Source: Ciborinia camelliae (lineage: Eukaryota > Ascomycota > Leotiomycetes > Helotiales > Sclerotiniaceae). From it: a stretch of 64,000 nt of DNA. The notes beneath the pieces were generated by a model, which saw only the letters and a program-made list of their open reading frames with translations, ran no database searches and was not told where the DNA came from. The DNA lies in NCBI GenBank assembly GCA_025890175.1, contig JANPYM010000005.1, forward strand, positions 655,085 to 719,084, in the 5' to 3' direction. Position 1 is the stretch's first letter. Each line of letters starts with the position of its first letter. The position numbers and the translations under genes were made by a program. This document shows, piece after piece, positions 12,127 to 24,033 of this stretch.

Positions 12127-13250
12127 TGACGTAGTCACTGCCTGGCACAGGAAATGCAACGGATTTGGCTGCCGTGTTATACCAGAGGGGGTTCTAGACA
12201 ATGGGATGTGCAATTAATATCGTCAGGACAGTTTGCACAGCGGGTTTCGACATACCATCCTATCAACGGTTAGACTTGAAATCGCATGAAATAAAAACAG
12301 CAATACTAAGGAATAATTTTACAACTTTGACTTACCATTTTGATGATGGGTGTGCCAAACAATTGACAATGATTATTAGATATCTACCTACCTACTCGCA
12401 GGGCCTGGTATTCGATAGTTCAGACTGTAGTCCAAGCAAGAATGGGCGAGTTATATTCACACCTCTCATATCTAAGTTCAAACTTTGATAATATACCATC
12501 AATGTTGCAGTCATTCTACTAGTCGCATAAATCAATTTTCCGCCCCCAAAAATCAAAGGTAGAAGGAGAAATAGCGTGACAAAACCCGTCATGAAGGAGC
12601 TCACATATGCGGTGCTGACTCAGCATTCATTCTTGGCGCGAAGTTTACTTCAACGACCTATCATCAATATACAGTTTTGCGAGTATGAGTATATTACGCA
12701 GAGCAAGCGCATATCGTTATATTTAATGATGAATGAGTCAGTTGTAGGGAATGCATTGGTTTCGAGAATTGGAATACGCTGTCGTAGTTCGATATATTCC
12801 GGAGGGGAGGAGGGGGAGTGCTCACTGATATCACAGAAATCAGTTACGGGATCTTTTGTTTGAAGCATTATGCTCGAGAATCTATCGTGTTGTTCGTTGC
12901 GGAAATTTCACAGATAAACTTGCATATCACGGGAACGCAGCATGGAAAATGGAGCATTGTAAATCATCATAAAGTGGAAGTATCCTCACTCAGCTATCTG
13001 AATATCTGACTAACCTAAGGTCAAGTCATCGGTATTGCTATGCTACTGAGAAAAGAAATTTTTCATTCTGTTTTCCCCATTATCTTGGCCTTTGTATCAG
13101 CTCTCGAGATTATTATTGGTATCCGCCACCATAATTCACGACATTCGTCAGATCTCGCTTCCTCGCAGCATTCATGCTCATCACTACCTCGCAACCGCTG
13201 CCAAAATCCTAACCTTTCAATGTCCACCACAAAACCCCTCCCTGTCCATA
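12127..13250. other. Intergenic region, about 1.1 kb
   Basis: Lies between two convergent hypothetical genes. It contains only short open frames without coding character. No RNA gene, tandem repeat or transposon terminus was seen. Confidence 0.5.
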
Positions 13251-16127
13251 CTAAAGCATCTCCCATTCCTCAGATTCATCATTAGCCATGACCCAATCAT
13301 CTTCGAACTTTGCGTCGCTCTCGTCTACTTTCTGTGGTGAGTTGACTTTGTTCTGAACGGTTGGCTTGGCTGCGTCGACGATTTCTGTATTGGCGAGCTC
13401 GGCAGTATTGGCAATCTCGGTGCTGACCTTATCGTTCGCAATATCTGTGGACTGTTTGTCGGTATTTAAGCTTGCTTTTTGGCCTGTGAAAGTTGGATGC
13501 AAGGAAGAGACTGCGGTCTTTACAGCTTCCGACTTGGCACGTTTTAAGAGATTCAATTTCTTCAAACGGAGTGAAGCTTCTTCTGCTCGCTTACGACGTC
13601 TTGCAAGAGAACCATCTAATATGCGTTGAGCCTGGGCTATCGTGCTATCAAGGCGATCAGGAATAGCCGACTTATCTGCTCGCTGGCTAAGAGGTTGATC
13701 AGCAGTATGATCACTGAAAGCATCGAAATTGTTCTGTTGTTTCTGTGCATGGTATTTTGCAAGTGAAGCTCTGAAAGATAACGTCTTTTTGCGAGCCTCA
13801 TCCATCATTCGCTGAGTTTCATGGCTCAAGACAGCGGATGATGTCGAGAGATCGGTGGGGTATTGGAGAAGCTCGTTCTTCAGACGATTCAAACGACTTG
13901 AAATTTCCGAAATCTTTTGATGATTCATCTCAAGGCGCTCTTTTTTGAACTCTTTAGAAGAGAGGCCTGGAGCGGCGGGGGATTGGAGAGGCTGGGGCGT
14001 GTTCAATTCATCGATGGGGCGCGAATGAATGTCGGCTGGAACAGCTGGAACGCTCTTTCCTTCAGCCTCTTCGCCAGGCAAATGCTCGTAAAGTTGTCCA
14101 TTGATCAAAAACTGGGGAAATGTACACTTCGAACCGTAATATTCAACCAAGGGAATGGGAACATCTTTTTGTTGATAACTTGACGAACGCAATTTATAGA
14201 TCATTTCAGTCGACACTCCATAGGATTTCAAGTGATTATACACAATAGATGTTCGATAACTAATTCGTTGGTAGCGTTTTCCGTGAGCAAAAAAGAAACC
14301 CACAACTGGTTCATTAGCGTTAACGGAGGGAGTAAAGCCACTTTCGATAGTAACATCCAGTGGATTAAGCCTTGTCTGTGGAATAATGTCTGCGACGGAT
14401 TCTTCTCCATTGCCAGTGTTAAACTGCGCAGTGCTCGATTCCTTGTGCGGAATAGCATGATCCATCAGATCGCTAGGTTGAGCCTTGCTGTCACTATCCA
14501 TATGAAGAGCTCGAACTTCAACTGCATTTTCATTCTGGTTGCTGCGAAGGAGAGGGTTGACTCTGATGCCTCCATCTTTCTTGTAGAGAAAAGGTAGGTC
14601 AAAATTGCTGTTGTTCAGGAGAAGAGCTCGATCTTCAACGGCACTTGCATCCTGGTTATGACGGAGGAGAGGGTTGACTCTGATGCGTCGACTACCCTTG
14701 CCAATATCCAAATCTTGATAACCAGCTCTGATCCTGGTCTGCACACTATTTTCTTTCGGCATGATACTCTGAACTCTAGTCTCTCCACCCTTGGTCTCAT
14801 CAGTTGACTTGATACGTTCGACTCTGGCCTTGTCCTGTAAGCCGGTATCAATTGGCTGATTCTCCATGTCAGAATGCTTGTATCTCGTGACAAAACTGAG
14901 GATGGGTTGCGAGATGGCATCATTCACATTTGGCTCTGCATTCGCCGAATTATCAATCGAGTTAACCTCCATAAATGCTTGGTTAGATGCTGTATCAATA
15001 CTGGTAGCATCAAAGGCGTCAGCAGAATTGACCATGGGCTTCTTTACAGCATCCTCGACTTCGGATTGTGGGTTGTTGACCCTGGCATCGATATCAGAAG
15101 GCGCACCTGGATTGTAGGTCAAGCCATCAAGATGGGTATTCTGCTTCGTAAGCTCTTGCTTGACCTCTGGTGTAACTTCAAGGCCCCAAAGATTTCTCGA
15201 CTCTTGCATAATCTTGCCCCTATTATGCATCCACCACCATTCAACGGAGTTTTTTGCCTCCTTTTGATGCATGATATCCGGTTGAATGTCGGAAACAGGT
15301 TTAATGCTTTCAGAAGTCTTTTGTAATGTATCACTACTTGGAGCGGACATAAGGTTGACCTCAGGCTTGTTAGATATCTTTCCATGAGCGCAATCCCGGC
15401 ACCACCTGTAATTCTCCCGAGTTTTTCCGGCCCTGCTCAACAGATACAAAGGTTTAAAGTCGCCACATGGCCCCTCGCACTTAATATTTGGATAGATCAG
15501 GCTGCCATCTTGTGTTCTTTCCACACTTCGTGTTTGTACCTGAGATCGGTAAAGGGGATGCTTGACGATATCGAGAGAAGTTTTATCGGGGTCCATGTTG
15601 CGAGGTTTCGGTAGGATGATGGAATGAAATTTTTTGAAATCTCGACGAGTATTGTGCATGGGATCTAAGTTGGGATAAGATTGAGGTAGCATTGCAGACT
15701 GACTTAGCATGCTAGTAATGCGTTGATCAAGTTCCATAGCATTAGACGACGGAGCCAGGGTAAGAGGGCGCTTGTTGATCTCGATAGATTGTTCTTTTAG
15801 TTCCGTGTTACTAGAAGAAGGAAGTCGATTGGTAAGATGATATCTATTTATTGCGCGCTCAATCATTTGTGTGCGGTTCAACTTGGCAGAAGACTGAGAT
15901 AGTCTGCGAGAAATAGGTTCTGCAACTGTAAGACAAGATTCTGCATCAACGAAGCTGTTATTGGAAGAAGAAGCCAGCGTAAGAGGGTGCTTGTTGATCT
16001 CCAAAGATAGTTGTTTGAATTCCGTATCAGCGTTTATGTTCAATTTTTGCTGTTCTAGTTGCGTTGATAGCTCCTGAAGATTCCACTGGTGATCCATGTT
16101 ACTGAGCTGAGATGACTCACTCGCCAT
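13251..16127 (-). CDS. Hypothetical 958-aa protein with internal repeats and a four-Cys motif
   Basis: A single long open frame from the ATG at 16127. I do not recognise the family. Two repeat types are visible: INKHPLTLASSSN and INKRPLTLAPSSN (about residues 44-56 and 117-129), with a weaker third IVKHPLYRSQ; and RIRVNPLLRHNQDASAVE followed about 35 residues later by GIRVNPLLRSNQNENAVE. Residues 217-246 hold a CxxxC-x21-CxxC arrangement (CEGPC ... CRDC) that could bind zinc. The C-terminal third is charged and helical (coiled-coil-like, rich in RKK/EE), and the protein ends in an acidic EDDWVMANDESEEWEML tail. It is transcribed divergently from the tandem coiled-coil genes, with about 360 bp between the start codons, so the two sides may share a promoter region. 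Function unknown. Confidence 0.7.
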   Translation of the reverse strand: MASESSQLSNMDHQWNLQELSTQLEQQKLNINADTEFKQLSLEINKHPLTLASSSNNSFVDAESCLTVAEPISRRLSQSSAKLNRTQMIERAINRYHLTNRLPSSSNTELKEQSIEINKRPLTLAPSSNAMELDQRITSMLSQSAMLPQSYPNLDPMHNTRRDFKKFHSIILPKPRNMDPDKTSLDIVKHPLYRSQVQTRSVERTQDGSLIYPNIKCEGPCGDFKPLYLLSRAGKTRENYRWCRDCAHGKISNKPEVNLMSAPSSDTLQKTSESIKPVSDIQPDIMHQKEAKNSVEWWWMHNRGKIMQESRNLWGLEVTPEVKQELTKQNTHLDGLTYNPGAPSDIDARVNNPQSEVEDAVKKPMVNSADAFDATSIDTASNQAFMEVNSIDNSANAEPNVNDAISQPILSFVTRYKHSDMENQPIDTGLQDKARVERIKSTDETKGGETRVQSIMPKENSVQTRIRAGYQDLDIGKGSRRIRVNPLLRHNQDASAVEDRALLLNNSNFDLPFLYKKDGGIRVNPLLRSNQNENAVEVRALHMDSDSKAQPSDLMDHAIPHKESSTAQFNTGNGEESVADIIPQTRLNPLDVTIESGFTPSVNANEPVVGFFFAHGKRYQRISYRTSIVYNHLKSYGVSTEMIYKLRSSSYQQKDVPIPLVEYYGSKCTFPQFLINGQLYEHLPGEEAEGKSVPAVPADIHSRPIDELNTPQPLQSPAAPGLSSKEFKKERLEMNHQKISEISSRLNRLKNELLQYPTDLSTSSAVLSHETQRMMDEARKKTLSFRASLAKYHAQKQQNNFDAFSDHTADQPLSQRADKSAIPDRLDSTIAQAQRILDGSLARRRKRAEEASLRLKKLNLLKRAKSEAVKTAVSSLHPTFTGQKASLNTDKQSTDIANDKVSTEIANTAELANTEIVDAAKPTVQNKVNSPQKVDESDAKFEDDWVMANDESEEWEML

Positions 16128-16490
16128 GGTTATATTTTTGTGTTGTGCTGTGATCTGGGTTTCCAGAATATTGTGTTGTGAAAGGTTGTTGTTAAGAGGA
16201 AGAGGATGTAGAAGTCAAGGTACTATGTGGGGGATGAATTTAAATAACTTGATTCCAAGCTAGTGCATGAGGGAAATGGCTGGGTAGTGGCTGTACCCGC
16301 ACGCCTGTATATCGAGACTACGGTAGTAAAACATATGATTGGATAGTAGTCTGGTTCAACTTGGCCACTGGAGTTGCTGGCCCATTTGATTCACTTTCGC
16401 TTGGTTCAAGTCTTGATCTCTTTTGCGACCTCGTCTTACTTTATCACCACAACAACAACATTCTCTACAGTTGGTTATACTACGCCAGTC
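16128..16490. promoter_or_regulatory. Bidirectional intergenic promoter region
   Basis: About 360 bp separates the start codons of the 958-aa gene (minus) and the first coiled-coil gene (plus). By geometry it must supply both promoters. The plus-side leader before 16491 is pyrimidine- and CA-rich (CACCACAACAACAACATTC), typical of a fungal 5' untranslated region, which favours translation starting at 16491 rather than at the in-frame upstream ATG at 16374. No specific factor site is claimed. Confidence 0.4.
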
Positions 16491-18113
16491 ATGTTTCAGA
16501 ATCTTCTGACCGCAAACGCGGCGAAGAGCATTGATTTTAACCTTAACATTGAGAATCGCGATGTTTTTCTGCAGCAAGTCGCCGGCCAGATCGTGACGAA
16601 TTCAAATGCTACCCAAACTTTAATCGAAAGATTCCAAAACCTTTATCACAACTTCAACCGTCTTCTTCTCCCAACACCTGAACCAGCGTTATTCTATCGG
16701 CACGGTGGACGCGCTGATGAGGTTAAGTTTGATTCTGTTGATAAAGTTTGCATCACAAGTGATGGAGACATGGGTATTAGTCACTTTTGGAAAGGAAACG
16801 GCGGTTTCATCCAAGTAGAAGATGTTATTGTATTGGATACACTTTTAGGACCTCTTGAGGCAAGCAATATCAACAGACAACCAATGATTCTTCGAAGTAT
16901 AGTTTTGTTGAACAACGAGAAGGAACAGTTTTATGGCGAGCAGATGAAATACGTCTTATTCATCAGAGCGAATCGTCTTGTCATGGCCACTGAACACGCC
17001 ATGTTAAGTGCCGATGATCCTTCCTGCTTCTATATCGAGAGATCAGGTCTCACCAATATTTCTGTGGCGAGAGCCAACTTGCTTGGTTCGGAGGAGCAAC
17101 AAACTCTCGATGCTGTCATATATGTCGATGATTACAATCTCGAGTTAGTATACATGGATCTTTCAACCATTCATACCTTATCGGCATGCTAATTATTCAT
17201 CGTTAGGGTTTCCGACACAGCTTCGCAATCCACCATTACCAATGCCATCAATACTCCATACAGTACATCAGCAACTGGCTCAGAGTCAGGCGATCATGGC
17301 CAAATTGCCGACTCACCCATCTTTTCCGATGCCCATGAATCTTTCCTCAAGTTCCGCGAGCAGTCATTAGACAATCGTGAATGCGAGATAGCAGATCAGG
17401 AAAGAGACTTCAAGGATCGTGCTGTTGCATTCACAGAGTGCAAGGTCTCAGAAGAAGCCAAATTTGCGAAACGTGAAGCTGCTATCAGGGAGCAAGAAAA
17501 GAAACTCAATGAACGAGCTCTTCGAATGCATACACTCAGTCATGCATCTATTTCTCAGTGTCACAGCTGCCAACAGGAAAAAGAACTTCTAGCTGATCGT
17601 GAACGCGCTTGTGCCGAAAAGGAAAAGAGACTTCATGATCAGGATCTAGAATTAGACGCACTCAAGGATTTGTTTGCTAAACAGTGCGAGGAATTCCATC
17701 AAGCAAATGATGCATTGGAGGATCGATTGGAGGATCGTGTACAACGGATCGATTTCGATAGGGAGAAACTCACTTTACGTGAACATAATGTCTCCGCTCG
17801 AGAAGTTAAAGCGAAAAAGTTGCAGAAGACTATGAAGACACACGAAGAGGCCCTACAGACACGTGAAACAGAGGCGGAAATTCGGGAAATCGAAGTACAA
17901 GCACGCGAGAACGCAGTTGAAGTACGTGAGGGTGGGTGGAACAGCAAGATTCTCAATTTTTCTGGAGATCACCGCCAATGTGAGGAGAAACTTAAGTTGT
18001 TGCAGAAAGAATACCAACGTGTGCAAGGGGAGCTTTCAGTCAAGGTGAGAGATGTGTTCAGGCTGCAAAATAAACTTGGCTGGAATGCATGTCCTTTTAC
18101 TAAGTCAATCTAA
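16491..18113 (+). CDS. Paralogue A: globular domain plus coiled-coil protein, function unknown
   Basis: Exons 16491-17143 and 17207-18113 (63-nt intron, donor GTTAGT, acceptor GTTAG) give 519 aa. The start MFQNLLTAN is preferred because it aligns with the neighbouring paralogue; an in-frame ATG at 16374 would add 39 residues. Residues 1 to about 217 form a globular domain with the core FNRLLLPTPEPALFYR, GGFIQVEDVIVLD and MKYVLFIRANRLVM. After a Ser/Thr-rich linker, exon 2 encodes a long highly charged coiled coil (repeated EREL/REAAI/RETEAEIREIEV type heptads). The gene at 18957 has the same two-part design, with the intron at the same place and phase. I recognise no known family, no signal peptide and no membrane segment. 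Confidence 0.75.
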
Positions 18114-18956
18114 AGACTTATCAAGTACTCAAAAGGGACAATGATTGGTAAGTAGGAAACATTCAAACGTCAGATCATCTAGATTTCTTTGCATGTTGCT
18201 GATTATAGCCTTTATCGCCAGATATAATCTACATTAAGATGCGACCGCCATTCTAAATTCCATGGTTCTTGCATGGATAAACTATTTGTTAGGGAGATGG
18301 TTTGCAGAATAGTATCGGCTTGGGTCAGGAATCGCGGAATAGAATATGTTTTTCATACTGTCGGTTTTGATCATTGTATCAGGAATCTTCTAGCTAAGAT
18401 CATGCTCAATAATGAATTGATAAATTCAATGGATGTTTCATCATACTGGTTTAAGGAGATGTCTTGATGTTTACTCTCCTATTTCATTTACAATTTTTCC
18501 ATGTAGACTTGTGAGGCAGATGGGAACTTATGTGAAATCGAATTGATAGACCACAAGAATGCCATCGCTGCATAGAAGGCTCATGTAGTTGCTGATTGAT
18601 TTTTCAAAAGAATGTATAGAAGTTTCCAGTCATATTGTTCCCATCATATGTCGCTGACCACAGATCGACTGATCTACTTGCCAGGAATCCTGACTAGATC
18701 TATGACTGATCTGTATTATCAGAAAGTTTTATATTAGTTATAGATAGCAACATAGAAACATAGAATAGAATTATCACATGAAAACCATGCATCTTTCATA
18801 TCAATAACTTTAAGAAATGGGCACCTTGATGGCGGTTCACGTGCATATGGGATCTGGTGTTTACATCACTCACCTTCAACGCGAACCATTTCCAAACTTT
18901 TACATACTTCTTACTTACAACTTCTTGACGCGTTTGGTTTATGCACAGCAGAAAAG
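18114..18956. other. Spacer between tandem paralogues
   Basis: About 840 bp with no open frame of coding character. It should hold the terminator of paralogue A and the promoter of paralogue B. No repeat or element was recognised. Confidence 0.5.
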
Positions 18957-20721
18957 ATGACGAATCATTGGATCTCCATGGCCGCTGGCCAAAGTCAGGA
19001 CTACGAAAGCGCAAAGAATGAAGCAATCAGCAATATCGCATCTGACCCTGACTGCAGTGCATTGGCTTCCACTAACTTGATTCGGATGTCCAATCAATTC
19101 AAACCTCTGCTGCTACCATCACCCAGTCCTTCGTTGGCATTTCGCTTTGGTGTCGAGGGCTGTAATATCACTTTTTTCAAAGTACTCAATACTGTGATCC
19201 GAAATGGAGGAGCAGCTTTTGAATTTGCCCACGCTTGGCAGATCGGTTCCGGTTATCTTCTTGTCCAGGATTTAATCTTCTTCGCCACAGATGAAGGACT
19301 TGCTGCGAACCAACCTGCAGGAGCTCCAATTGCTCGTCGTCTGATTACCGTTGTATCCAAAAACTTTGAGAATCCCGGCTTCGAACGGATGAAGTGTAAC
19401 TTGGTTATTCAAGATGATCGACTTTCGATGGTGAAGTCAGATGTTCATAGTTCCCTCCCTGATCATCGAATTACCTTTTACGACCAGGTCACAGGTCTTA
19501 AGGACATCCCGAAGGAAAGTATTCAGAATATCTTACAATCAAAAGAATCAGTTAGGTTAGTTGGAGCTTCTACAAATCCCTCAAGTCACAAAATAGACAA
19601 GAAAGCTAACTATTAGAAGCAAAGATGGAACCAATGAGAAATCATCTGAACATTCGATGACTTTTGATAGCTCGGCAAGTGGGCATAGCGAGCCAGTTAC
19701 CCCGGATGGTGATGGCAAAGGATGTTCGGACTGGTTGATGGATTTCAACGACCCACCGCTTTATATACCCACACTTAAAGTCGAAAAGGAGCTGGAGGAT
19801 AAAGCCGAAAAAGCCTTGACAGCTAAGAAATGGAAGTCTGAAAAGGTCATGAAGCATCGAGAGGCAGTTCTTCATTCTCGCGAAGTCGACCTTGAAGAAC
19901 GTGAACAAGATCTTGCCGACCGTATTGCAACAGTCGAAGCCAGAGAATCTCAACTGGATATAAGTGAACGCAATGTACAAGCTAGCTGGACTCGGTATGG
20001 CACGTTTTACTTTGCAACACAGAAACTGAAAGCCGAGCTCAAGGAAATGGAGTCTTCTATTCAACAACGAGAACGTGACATCGCCATCCGCGAAATCCCC
20101 ATCATCGAAATGGAGGAGAAGGCAAAAGCGAAGGCCGTTGCAGAACTGAAGGAACGAATCTGCGCCGCAGAATCACTGGAGGAGTCTATTGCAATACGCA
20201 AAGAAGAATTGAAAGAACGTCAAGAGACCCTTGAAGGACTGGAGCAGATGGATGTCATCAATCGAAATGCCTTGAAAGCAGACGGTGACGATATTACACG
20301 TCGTCTAGAAGAAGCTAAGGAATGGGAGATTAAGGCCAAGCACACTGAGGCTATTCGCGAAGCTGTTCAGGCTGTTTTTCGGACCGACCAAGGAGTTTTA
20401 ACGGCTAGGGAAGCAGTTGTCCGCGCCAACGAAGATAACACCAAAGCTAGGCTTGCTGCAGTCAAAGCTATGGAAGCTGAAGTTGAAGGTGGGCGACTCA
20501 CACTCGGAAATTCAAAAGCTTTGTGCAAGCTAGCAACAAACCGTCTCAAGCAACGAGAACAAAGGCTCAAATTGCAGATGACCGATCGTGAGCTAGCAGT
20601 CTTGGAGCGCGAACAGCGCGTTAAGACTCTGGAGGCAACTGTGAAGTTGGAGCGGAAATTGATTCAGACTCACTTCGCAGGTATCGAGGAGGCGAAAACC
20701 CTTGCTTCCAAGGGTAATTAG
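18957..20721 (+). CDS. Paralogue B: globular domain plus coiled-coil protein, function unknown
   Basis: Exons 18957-19555 and 19617-20721 (61-nt intron, donor GTTAGT, branch GCTAAC, acceptor ATTAG) give 567 aa. The first exon holds the same domain as the upstream gene: FKPLLLPSPSPSLAFRF matches FNRLLLPTPEPALFYR, SGYLLVQDLIFF matches GGFIQVEDVIVL, and MKCNLVIQDDRLSMVKSDVH matches MKYVLFIRANRLVMATEHAM. The second exon encodes a linker (SDWLMDFNDPPLYIP) and then an almost continuous coiled coil of about 300 residues with repeated EERE/AREA/RQETLE heptads. Head-to-tail orientation and the shared intron position and phase (phase 2) show a tandem duplication. Divergence between the copies is large, so the duplication is not recent. 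Function unknown. Confidence 0.78.
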
Positions 20722-21825
20722 CAGTATGTGCAATCCTCCTTCCTCCTTCCCTCCCCTCTCCCCTTTTTATTTATATCTCAAAATATGCTGACGAATGTTT
20801 CTTCACTAGATGTAAATCTTACTCTCAACGACCTATACATTCGCCCTTGATTTGCACTAGCACAATCATGTACAACAGGTCCGGGGCATTCGGATTAAGT
20901 ACCTTATTCAGTGATACTTTGCTTTGCAGCAAAGTCTCTCAATATCCTTGTCATAATTTGAATTTTGTATCCATGAAGGGGTGGCTATGTACGATATCTG
21001 TGTTTACCAATAGGGATACCTATGAATTTTATCACAGGGATTCATACCGGATTTCAGCCAGCGATCGATGGCTAGGAATATGAGAGGCTTTCATTGTTTA
21101 ATAGAAAATTGAGGTTTTATCCATCATTGAAAGTCTCTATTGGTGGGCCTGTATACCCATCATGAAACCTTTCTACCAAAGAAAACTTAAAATTGTAGAT
21201 ATTGATGACCGTGACACGTTACTCCCACCTCCCGCCTGCCACCCAAAACCAGCCATCCCATTATCTACCAGGACTTTATATTTCCAATCCCAACACCAGA
21301 AAAACATTAAAAATATGTAAACTCCTCTCCCCCCCCCCCGAAAAAAAACTGAAGGCGGACATAACCAATTAGACTCCTGCACCATAGTCCATCCAACGCA
21401 GAGTCAAAGTATCAAGTAAAAATAATCCAAAAAAACCCTAGCCGAATTTCCAACACCTGTAAATAAATTCGGAATGTAGAACGAATAATACCATTTCCCA
21501 TTTTCTTAATGGGAGACCGTGATGTACCGCTTGAGGATCTCCGCGAGCGTGATGATGTATCTTTTTAGCATTTTGTCGTATGCGGATTGGGGGGTGGATG
21601 GTGAAAACGGAGAATTTTGCGAGGATTGGATTGAATTGGATAATGATGCGAGTGAGGTGAAGAATCCAGAGCATAAACTAAAATATGCATTAGTCCATAT
21701 CATATCAAGAACCTCACACTCACACTACTCCCCCTCAACATACCATTCCACTCTCCCATCCCAGTCTTCCAACTTCCTCTCATAGCCCCGTCTTCCCAGC
21801 ACCAAGACTTAATCTTGCTTCCCAT
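20722..21825. other. Intergenic region, about 1.1 kb
   Basis: Contains a pyrimidine-rich stretch just after the stop of paralogue B and a C-run followed by an A-run near 21330-21348. No gene, RNA or element is supported. Confidence 0.45.
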
Positions 21826-22101
21826 TCACGGTAGATTCACCGTGTCACACCCCAAATTCAACCTCCCCATCCACTCACCCAATTCGCTCTCACAATCTCG
21901 ACACCTGTGTTTCCCTCCCAAGTTTTCCCATACGACTTCCTCTAACCCCCGTGGACATGTCAGATAATTTGATATGTTACAGCCGGGACACAAGATAATG
22001 CCTTTGATGAGGACGTGTTTTGGGGGGTGACAGGGCTGCAGAGGTGTGAATTGTGATTGACAATATGTGGAGGGAAAGGGGTGGATGTGGCGGATGCACA
22101 T
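21826..22101 (-). CDS. Possible small zinc-ribbon-like protein, 91 aa
   Basis: Open frame from the ATG at 22101 (MCIRHIHPFPSTY). A strongly pyrimidine-rich leader precedes this ATG, as in fungal promoters, and it is preferred over an upstream ATG at 22272 whose extension looks like translated UTR. The C-terminal half contains LCPGC, NYLTCPRG and HRCRDCESELGEWM, spaced as CxxC-x7-C and CxxC, which suggests zinc binding. No homologue is recognised. The length is short and expression is unproven; it could also be the last exon of a longer gene. Confidence 0.35.
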   Translation of the reverse strand: MCIRHIHPFPSTYCQSQFTPLQPCHPPKHVLIKGIILCPGCNISNYLTCPRGLEEVVWENLGGKHRCRDCESELGEWMGRLNLGCDTVNLP

Positions 22102-24033
22102 TCTCTGGATTAGGAGGTGAAGGAGAAGGAAAAGGGGGAAGTGGAGAGACGGGAATTGGGGAGAAGTGAGAAGGAGATATTGAAGTTTGTGATCTGGGTG
22201 AGAAAAATAGGTTGTCAGGATGATTGATTTGGTTTCGAGGGTGGAAAAGAAGTATGTAATGGTTTTCCGCATGTGCTTTATAATAGGTTGTAGCCGGTTA
22301 GGGTGATGAAGTTTCGTAGATGTGTATGTTCTGAGTGAAAAGTATTTGGAGGTTTGATCTTCTTATGCGCTGGTGGTGAAGAGCGATGTTTGAACTTAGA
22401 GGTAGTATTAAATTGAGTTGTTGCTGATGTTGATGTTGAATGAAGACAGAAAAATAGATTGTAGTCTGGACCATGTATTTAGTGCGATGTATGTGTAAAA
22501 TAGACTTTGCTGAAAGTTCAGAGCATAGGAAGGAGCAACCCCACAACGGGACGGGGCCTATTTCCTGTTTACGATCGTGGTATACATTTTTATCCCTGCG
22601 CTTGTGGCTGTTGTATCGAAATCCGTTGAAATAGAGACAGCGTTTGGAAGTTCAAGTTCGATATACGCCACGTGTCGATCACTAGACCCTCAAATCCACT
22701 ATTTTAATCATTTTGTTATCTCCACTTCAACAACGGCGTCGAGTAGATTATGGAGACTGGGTCAACTAACGCCTTAGTCCCTCGCGTCCACAATTGTCAT
22801 TGTTTCAAGATATCCGCATCATCAACGACGACAAGTAGATTGTGGGGACTGGGAAACACATGGCACTTGCACGATTGAGAGTTGCTATGAAGAGAAGGTC
22901 AATTTGTGATGTTTCTTGACACGAAAAATGATACACTGTACGTAGTACCTAGGTGGACATTTGATACATTGGAGGTAGATGAAGATTGGTCATTTTACGG
23001 ACATGCTTTTGCTTTCCCCCTATTGGGACTGTATATACAACAAAACCTCAAAATCCAACGGTCGTAATTACACTAGAGATCATAAACCCGGAGTTTGAAG
23101 ACATTATAACGACCCACAGCTTGATTTCGCAGGACCTGGTATTTGTTTTATATCACTGCAAACCCCCCTAGTCAATTTTGTGAGTATTTTCCTTTCATCC
23201 AATACAATTAGATTTTCAATAGAAAGAAAACACGTAAAACACAACACTCTGTAAAGCGCGTATACCTCAAATGAAAAGTTCGTCCTTGGATAGAAATTGG
23301 CATCCGACGCTATAAGAAGTCACCAAGAAGAAAATCTAGGCTACGAATGTTGCAATAAATAAAGGGTACTCGATGCTCATGGAAACATATTTCCATTAAA
23401 AATAAGTTCTAGAAGTAGAACATCGTGGCATAAAAGAGGAACCGACAATTTGTCATGACCACTCACGAGAGGGGGAAGATTTGCATGCTCTACTTAGAGC
23501 TCGGAAACTCATGAATGGTCCATTTGATAAAGAAATGTGGCGCGGATATTAAATTGCCGCAGAATATCAACTCTGCATCTTATTGATACAATAATAAATG
23601 TCAAAAGGAGGTCTATCGCGATTGTAATTTTACTTGAGATTTGGGATGAGGCTCAGTTGGCAGTAGGTATGGAGAATATACCTAACCATGCATAACACTA
23701 AACTTAGTATTGATTCCGATGTTAGACATTACAGAAAACTGCAGTCGAGAGCAGAAAGAACTCCTGGTTTCGAAATTCATTCGTTCATGATCATCGCCGA
23801 CGTTGATGCGAGTCATCTTTTTGCAGGAATGGCATGACCAACCAGAAAATCCTTCCTTCCGTCAGATCTGTCACTTCGCTTGGCACCTGGGCAGTTAAGG
23901 TGAGGTTCCACTTTTCCTCAAATGACAGCAACGGCAGGAGCAACCAACCTTGAATATCACCAACTTTCTAGTCAGAAATTATTTTTGACATACAATCCAT
24001 TCCATAGGTACTGTACATACGAAGAGTGTGAAT
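22102..24033. other. Intergenic region, about 1.9 kb
   Basis: AT-leaning DNA between divergently arranged genes. Only random short open frames occur. A short direct echo (GATTRTGGRGACTGGG near 22746 and 22836) is the only structure noticed. No RNA gene or transposon end was recognised. Confidence 0.45.

Noticed and set aside
16374..16490. Upstream in-frame ATG adding 39 residues to paralogue A
   Set aside because: The extension is hydrophobic and Thr-rich with no counterpart in paralogue B, and the sequence looks like a fungal leader; the ATG at 16491 was preferred.
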